From Rhodococcus sp. RD6.2 (GTDB taxonomy: Bacteria; Actinomycetota; Actinomycetes; Mycobacteriales; Mycobacteriaceae), in assembly GCF_001040705.1 (NCBI RefSeq), contig NZ_CVQP01000005.1, positions 331,884-395,883 on the forward strand: a stretch of DNA of 64,000 bases, written 5' to 3'. Below are positions 20,590 to 29,631 of this stretch, piece by piece. The number at the start of each line of letters is the position of its first letter. The stretch's first letter is position 1. The position numbers and the translations under genes are program-made. Under the pieces are notes generated by a model. The model searched no databases. It was not told the DNA's origin and was given only the letters and a program-made list of their open reading frames with translations.

Positions 20590-21275
20590 GGCAGGTCTCC
20601 CGTCCGCTCGGTCGGGTTCCCGGGCGCGGTCAGTCCCCGCTCGCGCGCGACCCGCAGCCCGGCGAGAGTGGCGTCGCCGGGCGCTCCCGCGTCGACGGCG
20701 CCGGAACGCGGATCGGCGAACCCGGCGAGGATGCGTTCGGTCTCCCGGAACGTGCACGGCGGCGCGCCTCGCACGGGGATCGGGGTGCCGCCCGCGCGCA
20801 GCGTCGTCACCAGTTCGGTCGCCGTGTCCGGGGTCTGGTTGTCGAAGAACTCCCAGTTCACCATCACCACCGGCGCGTAGTCACACGCGGCGTTGCACTC
20901 GACGTGTTCGAGGGTGACGGCACCGTCGGGAGTCGTGTGTCCGGGCTCGATGCCGAGTTCGTCGCGCAGACGGCTCAGGATCGCGTCACCACCCATCACG
21001 GCGCAGAGGGCGTTCGTGCACACTCCGACCAGGTAGTCGCCGGTGGGGGTGCGACGGTACATAGAGTAGAACGTCGCGACCGCGGACACCTCCGCGGCAG
21101 TGAGATCGAGTTGGCGGGCGCAGAATTCGACACCGGCCGCAGTCACGCACCCTTCCTCGGATTGGACCAGGTGCAGCAGCGGCAGCAGGGCCGACCGAGG
21201 CTGCGGGTAGCGGGCCAGGATCTCCTTCGCGTCCAGCTCGAGGCGCGTCAGGATCTCCCCTGAGTAGGACGTCAC
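20586..21275 (-). CDS. nuoE: NADH-quinone oxidoreductase subunit E, 2Fe-2S
   Basis: 229 residues, with a GTG start overlapping the nuoD stop by four bases. The thioredoxin-like 2Fe-2S domain has cysteines in VCTNALC and [11 protein letters not shown] (cluster N1a). About 60 residues of Pro/Gly/Ala-rich tail follow the domain and extend it beyond the enterobacterial length. Confidence 0.96.
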   Translation of the reverse strand: MTSYSGEILTRLELDAKEILARYPQPRSALLPLLHLVQSEEGCVTAAGVEFCARQLDLTAAEVSAVATFYSMYRRTPTGDYLVGVCTNALCAVMGGDAILSRLRDELGIEPGHTTPDGAVTLEHVECNAACDYAPVVMVNWEFFDNQTPDTATELVTTLRAGGTPIPVRGAPPCTFRETERILAGFADPRSGAVDAGAPGDATLAGLRVARERGLTAPGNPTERTGDLP

Positions 21276-22582
21276 CGGTCCACCCCTCCCATCACGGGGT
21301 CGATGCTCGCGACCGATGCGATGACGTCCGCGACCATGCCGCCCTCGCACATCACGGACACCGCCTGCAGGTTCGTGAACGACGGGTCGCGGTAGTGCAC
21401 CCGATACGGTCTGCTGCCGCCGTCGCTGACCATGTGCACGCCCAGTTCTCCACGGGGCGACTCGACCGCCACGTACACCTGTCCCGCGGGGACGCGAAAA
21501 CCCTCGGTGACGAGTTTGAAGTGGTGGATCAGCGCTTCCATCGACGTGCCCATGATGTGTTCGACGTGCTCGGGCGAGTTACCGAGCCCATCCTCACCGA
21601 GCTTCAGGTCCGCGGGCCACGCGATCTTCCGATCGTCGATCATCACCGGCCCGGGGCGCAGCCGGTCCAGGCACTGTTCGACGATCTTCAGCGACTCCCG
21701 CATCTCGCGGACCCGGATCAGGTAGCGCCCGTAACAGTCGTTGCCGGACTCGGTGACGACGTCGAACTCGTACGTCTCGTATCCGCAGTACGGTTCGGCG
21801 CGACGCAGGTCGTGGGGCAGTCCGGTCGCCCGCAGGATCGGCCCGGTGATGCCGAGTGCCATGCATCCCGTCAGATCGAGGAACCCGACGCCCTCGGTGC
21901 GGGCCTTCCAGATCGGGTTCTCGTTCAGCATCAGCTCCATGTCGCGGAGCCGGCCCGGCAGCACGGTGAGCAGTTCCCGGGCGGCGGCGAGCGCCTCGGG
22001 CGAAACGTCCTTCGCCAGACCGCCCGGCCTGATGAAGGCGTGGTTCATCCGGAGGCCGGTCATCTTCTCGAACACGTCCAGGATCAGTTCGCGTTCCCTG
22101 AACCCGAACAGCATCGCGGTGACGGCCCCGAGCTCCATCCCGCCGGTCGCGAGCGCAACCAGGTGGGAGGAGATGCGGTTCAGCTCCATGAGCAGGACGC
22201 GGATCACGGTGGCGCGCTGGGGAATCAGGTCGGTGATGCCGAGCAGCTTCTCGACACCGAGGCAGTATGCGGTCTCGTTGAAGAACGGCGACAGGTAGTC
22301 CATCCGCGTCACGAACGTCACGCCCTGCGTCCAGTTGCGGTACTCGAGGTTCTTCTCGATACCGGTGTGCAGGTAGCCGATGCCGCATCGCGCCTCGGTG
22401 ACGGTCTCGCCCTCTATCTCCAGGATCAGCCGCAGCACCCCGTGCGTCGACGGGTGCTGCGGACCCATGTTGACGACGATCCGCTCGTCGCCCGATTCCG
22501 CAGCCGCGCTGACGATCTCGTCCCAGTCTTGCCCGCCCGCGCTGTAGACGGCTTCGGTGGTGTCGCCCTGTGCAGAGTTCAT
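21272..22582 (-). CDS. nuoD: NADH-quinone oxidoreductase subunit D
   Basis: 436 residues. Signatures are [15 protein letters not shown] near residue 39 and [15 protein letters not shown], whose His and downstream Tyr line the quinone-binding pocket. The C-terminus DPVMGGVDR is the typical end. The ATG shares one base with the nuoC stop (TGATG). Confidence 0.97.
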   Translation of the reverse strand: MNSAQGDTTEAVYSAGGQDWDEIVSAAAESGDERIVVNMGPQHPSTHGVLRLILEIEGETVTEARCGIGYLHTGIEKNLEYRNWTQGVTFVTRMDYLSPFFNETAYCLGVEKLLGITDLIPQRATVIRVLLMELNRISSHLVALATGGMELGAVTAMLFGFRERELILDVFEKMTGLRMNHAFIRPGGLAKDVSPEALAAARELLTVLPGRLRDMELMLNENPIWKARTEGVGFLDLTGCMALGITGPILRATGLPHDLRRAEPYCGYETYEFDVVTESGNDCYGRYLIRVREMRESLKIVEQCLDRLRPGPVMIDDRKIAWPADLKLGEDGLGNSPEHVEHIMGTSMEALIHHFKLVTEGFRVPAGQVYVAVESPRGELGVHMVSDGGSRPYRVHYRDPSFTNLQAVSVMCEGGMVADVIASVASIDPVMGGVDR

Positions 22583-23337
22583 CAGTTGTAGGCCCTCCGC
22601 TCGTCCGGTGGCGGAATCTGTGCGCCCCGGTACTCGACGGGGACGCCTCCGAGTGGGTAGTCCTTGCGCTGCGGATGCCCGTTCCAGTCGTCGGGCATCT
22701 CGATTCGCGTCAACGCCGGATGCCCGTCGAACACGATTCCGAAGAAGTCGTACGTCTCGCGCTCGTGCCAGTCGTTGGTGGGATACACCGCATACAGCGA
22801 CGGCACGTACGGGTTCGCATCGGGCACCGACACCTCGAGCCGTATCCGGCGGTTGTGGGTGATCGACATCAGCGGGTACACCGCGTGCAACTCACGGCCG
22901 GTGTCCTGCGGGTAGTGCACGCCGTTGACCCCGAGACACAGTTCGAAGCGCAGCGCCGGTTCGTCCCGCAGCGCCCGGGCCACGGCGGGCAGGAAGGGCG
23001 CCCGCACGTGAACGGTCAGCTCGTCGCGGAACACGACGAGCTTCTCGATCGCGTCATCCGGAGGTACACCCGCCGCGTCGAGGGCCGCGGCGAGTTCGTC
23101 GGCGACCGCGTCGAACCATCCGCCGAGCGGACGGGAACTGCTCGGCGGCAACATGACCGGGCGCTCCAGTCGACCGTAGCCCGAGGTGTCTCCGGTCCCC
23201 CGGACCCCGAACATGCCGTGCCGCACGTCGATCACGTCCGCGACCCCGCGCTCGTCCGGCGGCCTGCACCCTTCGGGCCCTGCCGTGGCTTCCGCGTCGA
23301 CCCGGCCGACATCTCCGGTGGGTTCATCCGATGTCAT
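22582..23337 (-). CDS. nuoC: NADH-quinone oxidoreductase subunit C
   Basis: 251 residues from an ATG overlapping the nuoB stop (ATGA); the longer upstream frame is spurious. The 30-kDa-subunit signature appears as [21 protein letters not shown], followed by [15 protein letters not shown]. The first 50 or so residues are polar and poorly conserved. It packs against NuoD in the peripheral arm. Confidence 0.97.
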   Translation of the reverse strand: MTSDEPTGDVGRVDAEATAGPEGCRPPDERGVADVIDVRHGMFGVRGTGDTSGYGRLERPVMLPPSSSRPLGGWFDAVADELAAALDAAGVPPDDAIEKLVVFRDELTVHVRAPFLPAVARALRDEPALRFELCLGVNGVHYPQDTGRELHAVYPLMSITHNRRIRLEVSVPDANPYVPSLYAVYPTNDWHERETYDFFGIVFDGHPALTRIEMPDDWNGHPQRKDYPLGGVPVEYRGAQIPPPDERRAYN

Positions 23338-23888
23338 CGCAGCAACCCCCGCATCTCGATGGTCGGCGTCGCGGCCAGCGCGGCCTTCTCGGCCGCCCGC
23401 ACCGCCTCGTCCCTGTTCACTCCCAGGGGCATCTGCTGGATCTTCTCGTGCAGCGCGATGATCGCGTTCAGAAGCATCTCGGGACGTGGCGGACAGCCCG
23501 GAAGGTAGATGTCGACCGGCACCAGGTGGTCGACTCCCTGCACGATCGCGTAGTTGTTGAACATTCCGCCCGACGATGCGCAGACACCCATCGCGAGAAC
23601 CCATTTCGGCTCGACCATCTGGTCGTACACCTGGCGGAGAACCGGGCCCATCTTCTGACTGACGCGACCGGCGACGATCATCAGGTCGGCCTGTCGCGGC
23701 GACGCGCGGAACGCTTCCATTCCGAACCGGGCGAGGTCGTACCGGCCGGAAGTGGTGGCCATCATCTCGATGGCGCAGCAGGCGAGGCCGAACGTCGCGG
23801 GCCACAGCGACCCCTTGCGGGCGTAGCCGGCGATTCCCTCGACCGTCGTCAGCAGGAAGCCGCTCGGCAACTTCTCTTCGAGACCCAT
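23334..23888 (-). CDS. nuoB: NADH-quinone oxidoreductase subunit B, cluster N2
   Basis: 184 residues. The N2 cluster ligands are visible in [11 protein letters not shown] (tandem cysteines), GVCASSGG and [10 protein letters not shown]. It hands electrons to quinone at the NuoD interface. It starts 65 bases after nuoA, the widest gap inside the operon. Confidence 0.97.
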   Translation of the reverse strand: MGLEEKLPSGFLLTTVEGIAGYARKGSLWPATFGLACCAIEMMATTSGRYDLARFGMEAFRASPRQADLMIVAGRVSQKMGPVLRQVYDQMVEPKWVLAMGVCASSGGMFNNYAIVQGVDHLVPVDIYLPGCPPRPEMLLNAIIALHEKIQQMPLGVNRDEAVRAAEKAALAATPTIEMRGLLR

Positions 23889-23953
23889 GATTCGCCCTCA
23901 GCTCCCCGATCGACCCGATCTTCCAGTGCTGCCGAATGATTCGATGCTCGAGG

Positions 23954-24340
23954 TCAGTCCCAGGTGAGACCACCCCGGCGCCACTCGTAGGCGTATGCGA
24001 CCGACACGTTGAAGATGAACAGCGCCATCGCGGCGAGGCCGAAGGCACCGAGCGCGTCGAAGTGAACCGCCCACGGGTACAGGAAGACGATCTCGATGTC
24101 GAAGATGATGAACAGCATCGCCGTCAGGTAGTACTTCACCGGGATGCGCTGCCCACTCGCGCCACCGATCCCGCTGCCGTGCCGATCCGGTTGCGACGTC
24201 GGCTCGATGCCGCACTCGTACGCCTGCAGTTTCGCGCGGTTGAGGCGGCGCGGCCCGACGACGGATGCCACCAGAACGGAGAACACCGCGAACAGGACCG
24301 CGATCGCCCCGAGCACGAGAATCGGAATGTAGACGTTCAC
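23954..24340 (-). CDS. nuoA: NADH-quinone oxidoreductase subunit A
   Basis: 128 residues, GTG start with GGAGGGGAG upstream. Three membrane helices are present, with the loop motif YECGIEP and the second-helix signature [17 protein letters not shown]. It is the first gene of the nuo operon; the 293 bases upstream must include the operon promoter unless transcription reads through from the receiver gene. Confidence 0.96.
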   Translation of the reverse strand: MNVYIPILVLGAIAVLFAVFSVLVASVVGPRRLNRAKLQAYECGIEPTSQPDRHGSGIGGASGQRIPVKYYLTAMLFIIFDIEIVFLYPWAVHFDALGAFGLAAMALFIFNVSVAYAYEWRRGGLTWD

Positions 24341-24633
24341 CGCTCTCCCCTCCGGACGGGAGGGTGCACCGGGCTGCGGGCGAACCGGCAGCAGCGAGGC
24401 ACCGGTCGGCGTCCCGCCGACCCTGCCGTCCGTCCTGCTCGATCCGCCTCATGACCTGCTCCCTGGTCCGACGCATGCACTGAGCTGTCCTGCAACCGCG
24501 GGAGCGGAAATGATCGGCAGACCTGCTCCGGGCACGTCCGCTCCTGGAGCCGAACATACCCCCGGCCAGGCACACGTGTGAGCCACGACACTCCCGGGTC
24601 GGGTCGTGGCTGGAGACGTGCTGGCGAGAAGGG
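24341..24633 (-). promoter_or_regulatory. Leader region upstream of nuoA
   Basis: 293 bases between the receiver gene and nuoA, both on the minus strand. No gene is convincing here. The region is the likely place for the nuo promoter, but I can point to no clear -35/-10 pair and no terminator hairpin, so read-through from the receiver gene is possible. Confidence 0.4.
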
Positions 24634-25032
24634 TCAGCCGCGCGCCGCGCGCAGCAGCGCCACGACTTCCTGAGTGAGCTGAATCGGGTCGATCGGATGC
24701 GGAACGGCGGCGGACGCCCGCGACCACTTCGCGAGCCAGGCATCGTCGGCACGACCGGTCAGGACGACGATCGGCGGGCAGTTGTCGATCTCGTCAGTGA
24801 GCTGCTTCGCGAGCCCCATGCCGCCCGCGGGGGTCGCTTCGCCGTCGAGGATCGCCAGATCGACACCACCCTCGTCGAGGTGCCGCACCACCACAGGTGC
24901 AGTGGCGACCTCGACGCACTCGATCTCGGGGAGGTCGGGGTGGGGCCGGGTGCCGAGCGCGGAGACAACCTTCCTACGCGTGAGGGTGTCGTCGCTGTAG
25001 ACGAGGACGCGCAGGGCCGGATGATCGCTCAC
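24634..25032 (-). CDS. Stand-alone receiver-domain protein upstream of nuo (Rv3143-like)
   Basis: 132 residues, GTG start, receiver domain only. The acidic pair Asp14/Asp15 and phosphoacceptor Asp63 (AILDGEA) are present, as is Thr92 (VLTGRA). The conserved Lys of the K-P motif is His112 (PHPIDP). There is no output domain. Mycobacteria carry a similar single-domain response regulator (Rv3143) next to nuoA, so the pairing with complex I appears to be inherited. The partner kinase is not in the window. Function in control or assembly of complex I is inferred from position only. Confidence 0.8.
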   Translation of the reverse strand: MSDHPALRVLVYSDDTLTRRKVVSALGTRPHPDLPEIECVEVATAPVVVRHLDEGGVDLAILDGEATPAGGMGLAKQLTDEIDNCPPIVVLTGRADDAWLAKWSRASAAVPHPIDPIQLTQEVVALLRAARG

Positions 25033-25049
25033 GGCGGGGATGCTACCGG

Positions 25050-25087
25050 CGACGCCTGCCGTGCCCGGTGAGGCGCGGCAGGCGTCG
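25050..25087 (-). terminator. Hairpin after the acyl-CoA ligase gene
   Basis: CGACGCCTGCCG (25050-25061) pairs perfectly with CGGCAGGCGTCG (25076-25087) around a 14-base loop. It lies just past the stop of the minus-strand acyl-CoA ligase. No T-run follows, which is common for actinobacterial terminators. Confidence 0.6.
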
Positions 25088-25092
25088 AGCGG

Positions 25093-26715
25093 TCAGATCC
25101 GGGTGACGTCGAGTCCGCCGTCCTGGTACTGCGACCGCAGCCGCTTCTTGTCGAACTTGCCGACGCTGGTCTTCGGAACCTCGCCGATCACGGTCCAGTT
25201 CTCGGGCAGCTGCCACTTAGCGACCTTGTCGGACAGGAACTCCCGCAGCGAGTCGACGGTGGCATCCGATCCCTCGCGCAGCACGACGGCGACGAGGGGC
25301 CGCTCGTCCCACTTCTCGTCCGGAACGCCGATGACGGCCGCTTCGAGGACGTCCGGGTGACCCATGACCGCGTTCTCCAGATCGACCGAGGAGATCCATT
25401 CGCCGCCGGACTTGATGATGTCCTTGGTGCGGTCGGTCAGCGTGAGGTAGCCGTCGGGCGAGATGGATCCAACGTCGCCGGTGCGCAGCCATCCGTTGTC
25501 GAACTTGTCGGCGGCGTCGACGCCGTAGTAGGAGCCGGTGATCCACGGACCGCGGACCTCAAGTTCGCCGATGCTGGTGCCGTCGTTGGGGACGACCTCG
25601 CCCGCGTCGTCGACGAGACGTGCCTGCACGGACGCCGGGAAGCGGCCCTGCGTGTAGCGGTAACGCCACTGGTCGTCGCCCTCGGCGCCCGCCGGGGGAC
25701 GGGCAACGGAGCCGAGCGGAGACGTTTCCGTCATTCCCCACGCGTGCAGGACCTGGACGGCGTGCTCGTTCGCGAAGGTGTGCATCAGCGACGGCGGCAC
25801 CGCGGAGCCACCGATGAGGACCTCCTTCATGAAGGAGATGTCCTGCGGGTGCTGCTCGAGGTACTGGTGCAGGCCGAGCCAGATCGTCGGCACGGCGGCC
25901 GCGAACGTCGGGCGCTCGGCGGCGATCAACTCGGCGAGCGGCGCCGGCTGCAGGAACCGGTCCGGCATGATCAGCGACGCGCCGATCATGAACGCCGCGT
26001 ACGGCAGTCCCCACGACATGGCGTGGAACTGCGGCACCACGGCGAGTGCGCGGTCGCCCTGCTTGAGCGCAGGCCCGTCCGTCATGCAGACCTGCATGGA
26101 ATGCATGTAGATCGAACGATGGGAGTAGACAACACCTTTCGGGTCACCCGTGGTGCCGGAGGTGTAGCACATCGCGGCGGCAGACCGCTCGTCCACCTCG
26201 GGCCAGTCGAAGTCGGTGGGCTGCTCCGCGATGAGGCCCTCGTAGGTGTGCACCTGCACGCCCTCGGGGACCTCGAGTCCGGCGGTCGAGTCTCCGGTCA
26301 CGATCACGTGCTTGACGGTGGTCAGCTGCGGCAACTGTGGCGCAAGCAGCGGGATGAGCGTCGGGTCGACGATGATCACGTGATCCTCGGCGTGGTTGGC
26401 CACATGGACCAACTGCTCCGGGAACAGGCGGATGTTGAGGGTGTGCAGCACGGCGCCCATCGACGGCACCGCCAGGTACGCCTCGAGGTGCTCGGCGTTG
26501 TTCCACATGAAGGTGGCGACACGCTCGTCTCCAGTCACTCCGAGTCCGCGCAGTGCGTGCGCGAGCGCAGCACACCGACGTCCGACCTCGGCGTAGCTGC
26601 GCCGCCGTGGTCCGGCATCAGTCCAGGTGACGACCTCCGCGCCGCCGTGAACCGTGCTGCCGTGGCGCAGCAACTGGGCGATGGACAGGGGTGCGTCTTG
26701 CATGGTGCTCAACAT
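25093..26715 (-). CDS. fadD: Acyl-CoA synthetase (FadD type, AlkK-like)
   Basis: 540 residues from the ATG of MLSTMQDAP, with GAGGAG seven bases upstream; a longer upstream frame lacks such a site. It is an ANL-family CoA ligase with [17 protein letters not shown], the A5-type WGMTETSP, the TGD motif in WLRTGDVG, and the C-terminal [12 protein letters not shown] carrying the catalytic lysine. It most likely activates medium- or long-chain fatty acids for beta-oxidation. It stands alone, flanked by hairpins on both sides. Chain-length preference cannot be read from the sequence. Confidence 0.9.
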   Translation of the reverse strand: MLSTMQDAPLSIAQLLRHGSTVHGGAEVVTWTDAGPRRRSYAEVGRRCAALAHALRGLGVTGDERVATFMWNNAEHLEAYLAVPSMGAVLHTLNIRLFPEQLVHVANHAEDHVIIVDPTLIPLLAPQLPQLTTVKHVIVTGDSTAGLEVPEGVQVHTYEGLIAEQPTDFDWPEVDERSAAAMCYTSGTTGDPKGVVYSHRSIYMHSMQVCMTDGPALKQGDRALAVVPQFHAMSWGLPYAAFMIGASLIMPDRFLQPAPLAELIAAERPTFAAAVPTIWLGLHQYLEQHPQDISFMKEVLIGGSAVPPSLMHTFANEHAVQVLHAWGMTETSPLGSVARPPAGAEGDDQWRYRYTQGRFPASVQARLVDDAGEVVPNDGTSIGELEVRGPWITGSYYGVDAADKFDNGWLRTGDVGSISPDGYLTLTDRTKDIIKSGGEWISSVDLENAVMGHPDVLEAAVIGVPDEKWDERPLVAVVLREGSDATVDSLREFLSDKVAKWQLPENWTVIGEVPKTSVGKFDKKRLRSQYQDGGLDVTRI

Positions 26716-26808
26716 GAATTGCTCCTCAAGTTCCGGCGTTCGCGCACCATTGTGACCTACAGCACAAGAACATGGGGGGGCGGGGTCATTAGCCATGCGT
26801 AGCGACGA

Positions 26809-26845
26809 ACCCGGGAGGCCGTGTCGGGGTACGGGCCTCCCGGGT
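26809..26845 (-). terminator. Hairpin after the fasciclin lipoprotein gene
   Basis: ACCCGGGAGGCC (26809-26820) pairs perfectly with GGCCTCCCGGGT (26834-26845) around a 13-base loop. It lies about 80 bases downstream of the minus-strand fasciclin gene and upstream of the acyl-CoA ligase gene. Confidence 0.55.
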
Positions 26846-26925
26846 CGCCACCCCCGCCGTCGGCGGACTCGGCAGTGCGAGGGCGCCTCGAGACCGTCGG
26901 CGACGGAGAACTGGAGTTACCGGTC

Positions 26926-27588
26926 CTACTGGGCGGGCGGCATCAGAACACCGTCGATGAGATAGACGGTCGCGTTGGCGGTGTTCACACCACCGCAGAT
27001 CACGGCCGCGTCGTCCACCTTCAGGTCGTCACCCGACCCGGTGACCGTCAGTGTCGCGCCCTGGGCGGTGGTGTGGGTGCCGTCAACCTCCGACGGGCTG
27101 AGCCGACCGGGCACCACGTGGTACGTGAGGATCGACGTCAGGGTGGCCGAGTCCGTCTTCAGCGACTCGATGGTCGCGGGGTCGACCTTCGCGAAAGCGG
27201 CGTCGACCGGGGCGAAGACCGTGAACTCGCCTCCGTTGAGGGTGTCGACCAGATTCACATCGGGGTTCAGCTGCCCTGACACGGCCTGAGTGAGGGTGGT
27301 CAGCATCGGATTGTTGGATGCCGCGACGGCGACGGGCTCCTCCGCCATTCCCTCCACCGATCCGGCGCCGGTCGGGACCTGCTCGGCGTAGGCCGCGCAT
27401 CCCGGTCCCACCAGGTCGGATGCCGGGGCGGCCATGCCCGAGGTCATCGCCCCCGTGGACGGCATCGACGTCGTCGCCTGCGGCGTCGTGGAATCGGACG
27501 TGTCGTCTCCGTCCGAGGAACACGCGGACAGTCCGAGGAGCGCCACGGCGGCGAGGCTCACGGCTGCTGCGGTGCGGTTCGTCTTCAT
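26926..27588 (-). CDS. Fasciclin-domain lipoprotein (MPT70/MPT83-like)
   Basis: 220 residues from the ATG of MKTNRTAA, preceded by GAAGGTGG; a GTG four codons upstream is the alternative start. A signal peptide ends in a lipobox, LLGLSAC, with lipid Cys23. A Ser/Thr/Met-rich linker follows, then one fasciclin domain ([37 protein letters not shown], and the terminal [11 protein letters not shown]). It should sit on the outer face of the cell membrane. Mycobacterial relatives are secreted or surface antigens under the SigK sigma factor, which fits the promoter motif seen upstream. Its molecular function is not known. Confidence 0.9.
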   Translation of the reverse strand: MKTNRTAAAVSLAAVALLGLSACSSDGDDTSDSTTPQATTSMPSTGAMTSGMAAPASDLVGPGCAAYAEQVPTGAGSVEGMAEEPVAVAASNNPMLTTLTQAVSGQLNPDVNLVDTLNGGEFTVFAPVDAAFAKVDPATIESLKTDSATLTSILTYHVVPGRLSPSEVDGTHTTAQGATLTVTGSGDDLKVDDAAVICGGVNTANATVYLIDGVLMPPAQ

Positions 27589-27656
27589 CTTCGGTTCCAC
27601 CTTCTCGGGTCTCGAGGTCGGGTCCGACCTGTGGCCGGCTACCGGATGTCACCAGT

Positions 27657-27684
27657 GCTTCGGAGCCGGCGGCGGCACGGATGG
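27657..27684 (-). promoter_or_regulatory. SigK-like promoter for the fasciclin gene (candidate)
   Basis: On the minus strand CCATCC (27684-27679) is followed after 15 bases by CCGAAGC (27663-27657). This resembles the mycobacterial SigK consensus CCATCC...CCGAATC, reported with a slightly longer spacer. It would leave a leader of roughly 60 bases before the fasciclin ATG. Confidence 0.4.
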
Positions 27685-27709
27685 GTGCGAATACGGAGTA
27701 GTTTTCGAC

Positions 27710-27737
27710 CCATCCGATCCGCGCGTCGCATCGAACC
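27710..27737 (+). promoter_or_regulatory. SigK-like promoter for the molybdopterin oxidoreductase gene (candidate)
   Basis: CCATCC at 27710-27715 is followed after 15 bases by TCGAACC at 27731-27737. The same -35 and the same spacer occur on the opposite strand for the divergent fasciclin gene. The predicted transcript would begin about 40 bases before the ATG at 27782. The -10 is a weaker match than on the other strand. Confidence 0.35.
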
Positions 27738-27781
27738 CCCACCGTTCGACAACGCGCAGTCGACGGGAAAGGCGTGAGGGC

Positions 27782-29335
27782 ATGGCCGAGCACGACGAGG
27801 ACGCCCGCTGGGCACTCCCGGCACGCGCACTGTCAGGAGTTCTCGCCGCGGCCGTGACGCTCGGGGTCGGCGAACTGGTCGCGGCGGTGATCGACACGTC
27901 CGCATCACCATTCTTCGCGGTAGGGTCCACGACGGTCGACCGGAGTCCTTCGTGGGCGAGGGAATTCGCGATCGACACCTTCGGCACCAACGACAAGCCC
28001 GCACTGTTCGCAGGCATGAGCATCCTGATCGTGGTGCTCTCCGCGATCGCGGGTCTGGTCGAGCGGACGCACCGCCCCTACGGAAGCGCGATCCTGCTGG
28101 CGCTCGGTGTCGTCGGGGTGTACGCGGCCACCAGCCGTCCCGGTGCGAGCGCGGCATACGCCATCCCCACGATCGTCGGTGTCACCGCGGGAATCGTGGT
28201 TCTGCGGGTACTGACCAGGCGTTTTCGGGCCATCGGCGATGCGGGAACCGCGGGCGAAGGCATGTCTCGCCGACGTTTCCTCGTTCTCGCGGGCACCGCC
28301 GCCGCGGTCGCGGTGGCAGCGGGAGCGGTAGGCAGGCACCTCGCCGAGACGGTCGCGGACGCGGTGCGGAATCGGATGGGATTCGTCCTGCCCACCGTCG
28401 CCGCCGCCGACCGCGCACCCACCATCCCGCCCGGTGCCGACGTCGGAGTGGCAGGCGCGACGACGTTCGCCACTCCCAACGACGTCTTCTACCGCATCGA
28501 CACCGCGCTGCAGGTCCCGAAGCTCACCACCGACGAGTGGTGCCTGCGGATCCACGGCATGGTCGACCGCGAAATCACCTTGCGTTGGGACGATCTCGTC
28601 GCGCGCACGCCGATCGAGCGGGCCGTCACGTTGACGTGTGTCTCCAACGAGGTCGGCGGCAACCTGGCGGGCAATGCCACCTGGATCGGCTACCCGATGA
28701 GGGATCTCCTGGACGAGGTCGGGGTGTCCGCGGACGCAGACATGCTGCTGTCCACCAGTTCCGATGGGTTCACCTCGGGCACCCCGCTTGCCGCGCTACT
28801 CGACGGCAGGGACGCGATCCTCGCGGTGACGATGAACGGGGAACCGCTGCCGTTCGAGCACGGCTACCCCGTCCGGCAGGTGGTCCCCGGTCTGTACGGC
28901 TACGTGTCCGCCACCAAGTGGGTGGTCGACTGGGAAATCACTCGCTTCGACCGCGCACAGGCGTACTGGACGCGGCGCGGATGGGCAGAGCAGGCGCCGA
29001 TCAAGACGGCGTCGCGCATCGACGTTCCCGCGTCCTTCGCGCGGGTCGACGCCGGCACCGTCACCGTCGCGGGCACGGCCTGGGCGCAGCATCGCGGCAT
29101 CTCCCGCGTCGAGGTCCGGGTCGACGACGGCCCGTGGAGAACCGCGACCCTCGCGCCCGAGTACTCGATCGACACGTGGCGCCAGTGGACGTGGCAGTGG
29201 CAGGCGTCGCCCGGCACCCACACCCTGCAGGTCCGCGCGACGGATGCGGCCGGGGAGGTCCAGACCGAGGACCGCGCCGACCCGATCCCCGACGGCGCCA
29301 CCGGGTGGCACACCAGGTCGGTCACCGTCGGCTGA
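27782..29335 (+). CDS. Membrane-anchored molybdopterin-dependent oxidoreductase (sulfite-oxidase family)
   Basis: 517 residues from the ATG of MAEHDEDARW. Residues 12-145 form about four membrane helices. A Tat-like segment RRRFLVLAG (163-171) leads into a fifth hydrophobic stretch. The catalytic domain follows, with the molybdenum-ligand Cys286 in LTCVSNEVGG and the substrate-pocket region MNGEPLPFEHGYPVR. The C-terminal 100 residues are the immunoglobulin-like Mo-co dimerisation domain. It is expected to act outside the membrane. The substrate is unknown; relatives include sulfite oxidase and the MsrP type. It is divergent from the fasciclin gene with mirrored promoter motifs, suggesting shared control. 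Confidence 0.88.
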   Translation: MAEHDEDARWALPARALSGVLAAAVTLGVGELVAAVIDTSASPFFAVGSTTVDRSPSWAREFAIDTFGTNDKPALFAGMSILIVVLSAIAGLVERTHRPYGSAILLALGVVGVYAATSRPGASAAYAIPTIVGVTAGIVVLRVLTRRFRAIGDAGTAGEGMSRRRFLVLAGTAAAVAVAAGAVGRHLAETVADAVRNRMGFVLPTVAAADRAPTIPPGADVGVAGATTFATPNDVFYRIDTALQVPKLTTDEWCLRIHGMVDREITLRWDDLVARTPIERAVTLTCVSNEVGGNLAGNATWIGYPMRDLLDEVGVSADADMLLSTSSDGFTSGTPLAALLDGRDAILAVTMNGEPLPFEHGYPVRQVVPGLYGYVSATKWVVDWEITRFDRAQAYWTRRGWAEQAPIKTASRIDVPASFARVDAGTVTVAGTAWAQHRGISRVEVRVDDGPWRTATLAPEYSIDTWRQWTWQWQASPGTHTLQVRATDAAGEVQTEDRADPIPDGATGWHTRSVTVG

Positions 29336-29427
29336 CCACCCCCACAGCGCGAATCCGGATCCAGGCGTACGGTCGGGAGAGTCTTCGAGGACAGGACCAC
29401 GTACCCACCACGAAGCGAGGAGTAACC

Positions 29428-29625
29428 ATGTCGGACTTCATCGACAAGGCCAAGCACAAGATCGAAGAGCTCACCGGGCACGCGAAAGAAGCCGCGGGAA
29501 AGGCCACCGACGACAAGGATCTCGAGGCCGAGGGCAAGAAGGATCAGGCCACAGGAGGGCTCAAGCAGACCGGCGACAAGATCTCCGATGCCGCGCAGAA
29601 GGCCAAGGACTCACTGACCGACTGA
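29428..29625 (+). CDS. CsbD-family stress protein
   Basis: 65 residues, ATG with CGAGGAG upstream. The sequence is Lys/Asp/Ala-rich and fully hydrophilic, with the family pattern DKAKHKIEELTGHAKEAAGKATDDKDLEAEGK split into repeated amphipathic segments. CsbD-like proteins are small, abundant and induced under general stress; their biochemical role is unclear. It lies 92 bases after the oxidoreductase gene on the same strand and converges with the next gene. Confidence 0.9.
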   Translation: MSDFIDKAKHKIEELTGHAKEAAGKATDDKDLEAEGKKDQATGGLKQTGDKISDAAQKAKDSLTD

Positions 29626-29631
29626 TCTGCC

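Noticed and set aside
24337-24591. Minus-strand open frame upstream of nuoA
   Set aside because: Arg/Pro/Cys-rich composition typical of a non-coding frame, no ribosome site, and it overlaps the nuoA start.
27590-27600. Alternative GTG start for the fasciclin lipoprotein four codons upstream
   Set aside because: The internal ATG has the better-placed GAAGGTGG site and gives a normal signal peptide. The difference does not affect the call.
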